Under the pieces are notes generated by a model that was given only the letters and a program-made list of their open reading frames with translations, searched no databases and was not told the origin of the DNA. From the NCBI GenBank assembly GCA_021734405.1, contig JAIPJA010000006.1:1-34890 (forward strand): a stretch of DNA of 34,890 nucleotides. The letters are read 5' to 3'. Within the stretch, counting starts at the first letter, position 1. The number at the start of each line of letters is the position of its first letter. Of the stretch, positions 29,476 through 34,890 are shown piece by piece. The DNA is from Minisyncoccota bacterium. Lineage in GTDB: Bacteria; Patescibacteriota; Patescibacteriia; Patescibacteriales; UBA12465. A program made the translations under genes and the position numbers.

Positions 29476-29501
29476 TATTTGTTTAAAGTAGTTTAGATAT
29501 A

Positions 29502-29533
29502 TAAAACAAGACCAGTAAAAAGGTCTTGTTTTA
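29502..29533 (+). terminator. Terminator after groEL
   Basis: AAAACAAGACC-agtaaaaa-GGTCTTGTTTT. Confidence 0.8.
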
Positions 29534-29585
29534 GCATATCTTTAGTTAAAGTACTTTTAGCAAAATTCTTTCCAGGAGGTTTTTT

Positions 29586-29714
29586 ATGGTTGTTTTAAGC
29601 TTTGACATGGATAGCCCTTCCTTTATTTTGAGCTTTGCTACTTGCAGTTTTTCTGTTAAAATAGAACATATAAATAATATTTTATGGTTAAAAAGAAAAA
29701 AAAGACAGTGGTAG
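29586..29714 (+). CDS. Possible 42-aa leader/small ORF overlapping the next gene (not in supplied ORF track)
   Basis: AGGAGG 7 nt before the ATG; MVVLSFDMDSPSFILSFATCSFSVKIEHINNILWLKRKKRQW*. Confidence 0.3.
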   Translation: MVVLSFDMDSPSFILSFATCSFSVKIEHINNILWLKRKKRQW

Positions 29715-30121
29715 CTGTTAGTGGCTACTTTAACCCTTTACATGTTGGTCATTTAGAGATGATAGAGCAGGCCAAGTCTTTAGGTGATTATTTAGTGGCG
29801 ATTATAAATAACGACAAGCAGGTTAAATTAAAGGGTAGTGTGCCTTTTATGTCAGCTAAGGACAGACTAAAAATTGTTGGAGCCTTAAAAGTTGTTGATG
29901 AGGTATTTTTGTCAATCGACAGTGATAAGACGGTTATAAAGTCTTTGGAGAAAATAAAACCAGATATTTTTGCTAACGGTGGAGATAGAAAGAACTTAAA
30001 CGATATACCTGAGGCTAATATTTGCCAAAAATTAGGCATTAAAATGGTTGATGGTTTAGGTAAAAAAATTAGAGCCAGCTCTAAATTAATTGAAAATTTT
30101 GAAAACAAGAAAAAAATATGA
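29684..30121 (+). CDS. Cytidylyltransferase-like nucleotidyltransferase (TagD/RfaE-C type)
   Basis: 145 aa; VSGYFNPLHVGHLEMIEQAKSLGDYLVAIINND; stop TGA overlaps the mltG ATG. Confidence 0.85.
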   Translation: MVKKKKKTVVAVSGYFNPLHVGHLEMIEQAKSLGDYLVAIINNDKQVKLKGSVPFMSAKDRLKIVGALKVVDEVFLSIDSDKTVIKSLEKIKPDIFANGGDRKNLNDIPEANICQKLGIKMVDGLGKKIRASSKLIENFENKKKI

Positions 30122-31146
30122 AAAAGAAAATAATATATTTACTAGGTTTTTTAGTTTTAGCTTTTTTAGCTTCTTTTATATTTTATGTTATAAACATTTC
30201 TGTGTCTAACAACTTGGAGCAGGAAAGAGAGGTGAAGATAGAGTCTGGTAGTAGTTTGCAGATGATAGCTGAGAAATTAAAACAAGAAGGAATTATTGAT
30301 TCTAAAAATCTGTTTTTTCTCTATGTTAAGCAGAAGAAAAAACAAGCTCAGTTACAAGCTGGAACTTACGTTTTTCCCCCGAGTTTAAACTTAAAAGAAG
30401 TGGTAGCTAGACTAGTGGAAGGCAGAGTAAATAAGCAGGAAATTAGGGTGCAAATTCTTGAGGGTTGGACTAATAAAGATATTGAAAACTATTTAGTTAA
30501 TGGTTTGGAAGTTTTTGAAAAAGATAAGTGGCAACAAGCTTTAAAAGATTTTGACACTTCTGAGTTTGATTTTTTATCTAAGACAGCTAAAGACTATAGT
30601 TTTGAAGGTTATTTATTTCCAGATACTTACCTTATTAGCACTTCTCCAGAACCCGACCCTAAACAGTTAATTAGAAAAATGTTTTTAAATTTTGATAGAA
30701 AGGTAACTGAGCAGATGCGAGAAGATATAGTCTCTCAAGGTAAAACACTCTCAGAAGTCATTACCATGGCTTCCTTGGTTGAAAAAGAGGCAATTATGAG
30801 AGCTGACAATGACGATGCTAGAATTATTGCTGGTATTTTTTGGAGTAGAATAGAGAGTGGCCAAGCACTTCAGTCCTGTGCTTCTTTAGCCTATATTCTA
30901 GGCGAATACAAGCCAGTCTATAGTACTGAAGATACTAAAATAGACTCTCCCTATAATACTTACCTATATCCAGGTCTTCCGCCAAATCCAGTTTCTAATC
31001 CCAGTATTTTGGCTATTGAAGCAGCTATTTATCCGATTGAAACTGACTATAATTATTTCTTAAGTCCTTTAGGAAGTGATCAAACTGTATTTTCTAAAAC
31101 CTATCAAGAACATTTACAGAATAAGAGAAAGTATATAGATAAATAA
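30118..31146 (+). CDS. mltG: Endolytic transglycosylase MltG (YceG-like)
   Basis: 342 aa; N-terminal TM, MASLVEKEA, SPYNTYLYPGLPPNPVSNPSILAIEAAIYP. Confidence 0.93.
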   Translation: MKKKIIYLLGFLVLAFLASFIFYVINISVSNNLEQEREVKIESGSSLQMIAEKLKQEGIIDSKNLFFLYVKQKKKQAQLQAGTYVFPPSLNLKEVVARLVEGRVNKQEIRVQILEGWTNKDIENYLVNGLEVFEKDKWQQALKDFDTSEFDFLSKTAKDYSFEGYLFPDTYLISTSPEPDPKQLIRKMFLNFDRKVTEQMREDIVSQGKTLSEVITMASLVEKEAIMRADNDDARIIAGIFWSRIESGQALQSCASLAYILGEYKPVYSTEDTKIDSPYNTYLYPGLPPNPVSNPSILAIEAAIYPIETDYNYFLSPLGSDQTVFSKTYQEHLQNKRKYIDK

Positions 31147-31164
31147 TTTACATAAATTAATTTT

Positions 31165-33561
31165 ATGTTTGAAGATAAAAATTTAGAAAATCAAAATCCA
31201 GAGCCTGCCCAGGTTAATTTGGAAAGCAGTAATCAAAACATTAGCTCAGAGAAAAGCGGTCGTCTTTTTGGTATGATTCCTTGGAATAGAGGCGTTAGAC
31301 TAACCTTACTTATTATAATCATTATTTTTCTAGTTCTAGGAGCTATTTGGGCTATACAAAACTTAGATTTTTCTTGGCTTCAAAAGAAACCAGCTCCAAA
31401 GGTGTCGCAAGAAGAGCCAATAACAGAAGATCCTTCAGATAATTACGGTTTACCAGCTAATCCTGATTTGCCCACAGCCTTAGACGATGGTGCTAATGGA
31501 GGTATATATGATGTAGAATATATTTCTTTTGCTGATTTCTACAAACAACCACAAACAGAATATAATTTTAGGGTGAGTGATTATAGTCTGCCTTTAAACA
31601 CTAAAGTTGATGTGGTTAATTATTATACAATCTCTAGGAAAATAAACTTAGACCCTATTTTAGAAGATTTAGACAAAAGTGGTTATGGGTTTTTACCTAA
31701 CTTGGCTGGAGCAAATAATAATGATTTTTATTCTGTTTATCGTTGGTTGCAGAACCGAGAAATCCCAGTCGCAATAACTAATGATTTTGTCCTTTATTAC
31801 TATCAATATAATTTAAAGAAGTTATTTAAGGATGTTGAATCTTCAGTTTTCTATGATAATTTATGGGAAATAAATAAAGAATTGTATGAAAATGCTAAAT
31901 TAAGATACGAGTCTCATTTAAGAGATAGTGGTAGTATTAATGATCCAGTTTTAGAAGGGAAAAGACTGGCTATGGCTTATTTAGCTGTTTCTTTAGAGAT
32001 ATTAAAGCCAGCTTCAGGGCAAATTAATTCTGATCCTACTAACAATAGTACGGCTAAATTTAGCTCTCAAGAAGCTTTTGCTTTTAATTTTAATATCCCT
32101 AATTATTTAAAAGATGATGTAGTTAGAGAAGTGAAGTTAATCAGGGAGCATAAAGAAAATACTAAGTCTCCAGTTTTGCTTTATCAAAGAGACTATAAAG
32201 AATTTGTAGTGCCTTCAGAATATCAGTCTAACGCTCGTCTTAACAACTTTTATTTAACCGCTAAGTGGTTAAATTCAGTTTTCCCTTTATACTCCGCTAG
32301 TAATAACTGTGAGAAGTGTCTATTAGATAAAGATGACTGGCGAGTTAATATGATAGCTGCTCAATATTTATCACAAGATTTTTCCAATAACCCTGAAGTT
32401 AAGAGTAAATGGGCCAGGATATATAAGATAATTTCATTTTTTAAGGGCTTGCGTAGTGATTTAACTTACGTGCATTACCGTGATGCGGCTAAAGATGTTT
32501 TTGGCGAAACTTATGATATTAGTCAAACTTTTACTTTAACTAATTCTGAGATTGATTATAAGCTAACTTTACTTCAAGATAAAATAAGTAAAAATCAGTT
32601 TTTACCAGTTCAAGGTGGCTATAGTTTAACTGAGGCAGATAATTACAATAAAGTAGGACTTAGAATTTTAGCTGATTATTTTTGGCCTAATAATTACTTA
32701 TTTTCTCAGTTAGTATATCCTAAAACTGGACTTTATCAATTAGATAAAGGACAGCCCTTAACTGCTTGCTTTAAAGATAAAAAGCTCTATCGTTGCCAAG
32801 GCTTTGGTTTAGACGTTATTAACTTAGTACACCCTATAGGCAGTGATAACGAATATTGGAGTGATAATACAGCTTATGACAATTATGACGCTTTAAGCGC
32901 TTCTTTAAAGTCACAAATAAACAGAGATAATCCTTGGCAAGAAAATAATTATTGGTCTAACTTAAACATTATTAAACAAAGCTTTAATCCCAATAATGGA
33001 CTTTTGCCTGTTTTTGCTCGTCAATCAGCTTGGGAAACTAAAGAAAATAATACAGCTTTAGGCGCTTGGTTAAATTTTCAGCTACCTAAAGATAGTCTAA
33101 GCCTTTACAGTAATTATATTAGTGAAAATAAAAGTGGTCTCAGTGATGTGGCTAGTTCTCATGAATATAATTACATTGAACCCAATCTTTCTCTCTATGA
33201 TAGCTTGCTCTCACATATTGATATGATTTCCGAGATGTTTATTGCCTTAAAAATTGATCAAGAGGTAAATAGCACTGTTTTTACTTTGGCTAACTTGGAA
33301 GATGATTTGAAAATGTTAAAGTATTTAGCTCAAAAACAACTTGAAGGACAAAATTTAGAAGTTGAAGAGGCTGATTTTCTGTTTGAGTTTTCTAGAAGAA
33401 ATATAGTTAAAAGAGATGTTGATAATGCTATAAATATTAGAGGTTATAATGATTCTTTAAATCTTTCTTTAAATGGAGTAAAATTGTTAGCCTTAATCAG
33501 GGAGTATCAGGGAGAGCCAGTTTTAGTGTTAGGGCCAGTGTTTGATTACAAGGAAAGATAA
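31165..33561 (+). CDS. DUF3160-like membrane-anchored protein
   Basis: 798 aa; N-terminal TM; NREIPVAITNDFVLYYYQYNLKKLFKDVE pattern and overall layout resemble DUF3160 proteins. Confidence 0.7.
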   Translation: MFEDKNLENQNPEPAQVNLESSNQNISSEKSGRLFGMIPWNRGVRLTLLIIIIIFLVLGAIWAIQNLDFSWLQKKPAPKVSQEEPITEDPSDNYGLPANPDLPTALDDGANGGIYDVEYISFADFYKQPQTEYNFRVSDYSLPLNTKVDVVNYYTISRKINLDPILEDLDKSGYGFLPNLAGANNNDFYSVYRWLQNREIPVAITNDFVLYYYQYNLKKLFKDVESSVFYDNLWEINKELYENAKLRYESHLRDSGSINDPVLEGKRLAMAYLAVSLEILKPASGQINSDPTNNSTAKFSSQEAFAFNFNIPNYLKDDVVREVKLIREHKENTKSPVLLYQRDYKEFVVPSEYQSNARLNNFYLTAKWLNSVFPLYSASNNCEKCLLDKDDWRVNMIAAQYLSQDFSNNPEVKSKWARIYKIISFFKGLRSDLTYVHYRDAAKDVFGETYDISQTFTLTNSEIDYKLTLLQDKISKNQFLPVQGGYSLTEADNYNKVGLRILADYFWPNNYLFSQLVYPKTGLYQLDKGQPLTACFKDKKLYRCQGFGLDVINLVHPIGSDNEYWSDNTAYDNYDALSASLKSQINRDNPWQENNYWSNLNIIKQSFNPNNGLLPVFARQSAWETKENNTALGAWLNFQLPKDSLSLYSNYISENKSGLSDVASSHEYNYIEPNLSLYDSLLSHIDMISEMFIALKIDQEVNSTVFTLANLEDDLKMLKYLAQKQLEGQNLEVEEADFLFEFSRRNIVKRDVDNAINIRGYNDSLNLSLNGVKLLALIREYQGEPVLVLGPVFDYKER

Positions 33562-33563
33562 AA

Positions 33564-33583
33564 CTCTAATATTTCTATTAGAG
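33564..33583. terminator. Convergent hairpin
   Basis: CTCTAATA-tttc-TATTAGAG between convergent genes. Confidence 0.5.
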
Positions 33584-33640
33584 CTAATTATAATTAAGAC
33601 TTTTTAATTTAACTTTTTTTGGCTACTTTTAAAAACTTAA

Positions 33641-34890
33641 TTAAAGATTATATTCAAAAATATAAACATCTCCATTTTGAAGCTGGTAGAAATTATCAGC
33701 TTCATTTTTTGCTTCTTCAACTAATTTTTTAAATCCCCACCAATATTTATTAATTACTAAAAAGCCCTTACTTGCCCCTGACATTTTTAAAGCTTTTTCC
33801 ATGTTTTGAAAAGAAGGATAGTCATAGACCATTTGGAGATAGAAAGGGTAAAGAGGTCCACTAGTAGGAATAGGGTAGAAATATAAGTTATCTTGTAAGT
33901 AGCGATTAAAGCCAAAAGTTTTTAAAGCAGCTACGCTAACTTGTTGATTAGCTAAAACTATATAGTCATCCCCTCCGGCTTGATTTTCTATAAAACTCAC
34001 AGTTTCTATATCTGCAGTAGAAACAGAAATGCTGTGGGAATTAAAATATTTATCTTTTCTAGGGTAGCTATAATAAACAGAGGCTGTTATAGTTAAAGAT
34101 AGGATAATTAAGATAAAAATTTTTAAAGTTTTATTTTGTGTTTTAAGTTGAGAAAATAAATTTTTTAAAGTGAAAACTATAAAAGGTAGAGCAAAAAATA
34201 AAGTTAAAACTAAAAGCCTTTGTCTGTAATACTCTCTCTCGTATTCTATTAAAAATTCAAAACTTATATATTGGCTAAGAATATAAGCTATAAACATAGC
34301 TAGTGATAGTTTAAGACTTACTGCTAGAGCTGGGGTTTGTTGTTTGTATTGTTTAAACCACAGAACTATACCGGAGATTATTAGAATTAAAATGAGAATA
34401 GGTAAATTAAAAATATATAAGTAAACTGAGTTAAAGACTAAGTTTTCTTGGCCAGGCCAGCTTAGGTATTGAAATAGACCTAGTTTAAAGGGACTAGAAA
34501 GATTAAATTTAAAATTATTTATTATTAAAAAAGAGGCGGGTAAAGCTAGGGCCGTTAAAATAGTAATTATCCAACTAAGTATTTTTTCCTTAGTTTTTCC
34601 TAAGCTTTGACGATAAAAATAGCTAATATTTAAGAAACTGAAAATTAAAGCTGGAATTCCAGCTAAGGGGTGTATAAAAAATGTAGCCACAGATAAAAGA
34701 GAAGCTAAGGCCAAGCCTCTTTTGCTTTGACTCAAATTTAGAAAAATTGAGACTAAAAGCAGACTATAGCTAAGGTTTTGAGGAGTCGTAATAGTAAAGA
34801 CTGATATAGGTAGTATTAGTAAAGCCATGAGAGGGAAAATATTTTTAGTTTTAAGGGTATTTTTTTGCCAAAAATACAGAGAAAAAGGCA
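33641..34890 (-). CDS. Polytopic membrane protein, glycosyltransferase-39/PMT-like (5' end outside window)
   Basis: Multiple TM helices; the frame stays open beyond the ATG at 34828 to the window end (...PFSLYFWQKNTLKTKNIFPL-MALL), so the N-terminus is truncated. Confidence 0.6.
   Translation of the reverse strand, partial: PFSLYFWQKNTLKTKNIFPLMALLILPISVFTITTPQNLSYSLLLVSIFLNLSQSKRGLALASLLSVATFFIHPLAGIPALIFSFLNISYFYRQSLGKTKEKILSWIITILTALALPASFLIINNFKFNLSSPFKLGLFQYLSWPGQENLVFNSVYLYIFNLPILILILIISGIVLWFKQYKQQTPALAVSLKLSLAMFIAYILSQYISFEFLIEYEREYYRQRLLVLTLFFALPFIVFTLKNLFSQLKTQNKTLKIFILIILSLTITASVYYSYPRKDKYFNSHSISVSTADIETVSFIENQAGGDDYIVLANQQVSVAALKTFGFNRYLQDNLYFYPIPTSGPLYPFYLQMVYDYPSFQNMEKALKMSGASKGFLVINKYWWGFKKLVEEAKNEADNFYQLQNGDVYIFEYNL

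Overview
AT-rich, gene-dense bacterial window. Its overall character suggests Candidate Phyla Radiation/Patescibacteria: leaderless-looking promoters, a compact HrcA, DUF3467 and DUF3160 proteins, and an L,D-transpeptidase with Ca-binding repeats. This placement is inference. Most of the window is housekeeping: asnS, a YkuD L,D-transpeptidase, tspO, mrdA (PBP2), a hrcA-grpE-hsp20-dnaK-DUF3467-dnaJ chaperone cluster with a perfect CIRCE, tatD, a complete F1Fo ATP synthase operon, a YceI lipoprotein, a LexA-like repressor, CIRCE-groES-groEL, a nucleotidyltransferase, mltG, a DUF3160 protein and a partial membrane protein.

The main discovery candidate is the minus-strand block 7484->4315. Reading 5'->3' on the minus strand, it encodes: (i) an OmpR-family response regulator; (ii) an un-annotated 37-aa peptide ORF (6727->6614), MLEKFLKKLFYQSLPLTLLSLMLQVMETSDLSLPWGS, ending 6 nt before the next gene; (iii) a multi-TM histidine kinase; and (iv) a 303-aa protein carrying the two Asp-rich motifs of a class-1 (all-alpha) isoprenoid synthase (YDQVLD and QIQDDLHDLEVDF). 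This is the parts list of the Bacillus ComQXPA isoprenyl-peptide quorum-sensing system. The peptide has a Trp third from the C-terminus (-WGS), as in ComX168 (ADPITRQWGD). An 11-bp-spaced direct repeat (CTTTAAC-N4-CTTTAAC) sits 10 bp upstream of a -10-like element in front of the peptide, as in PhoB/OmpR-type activated promoters. I infer a divergent, previously undescribed ComQXPA-like pheromone system.

Secondary observations: a DUF1653-GrpE fusion, an apparently two-carboxylate Na+-type c-subunit flanked by RNA hairpins, a hairpin adjoining the hsp20 SD, near-leaderless promoters, and missed small ORFs. All family calls are from motif recognition by eye; no searches were run.
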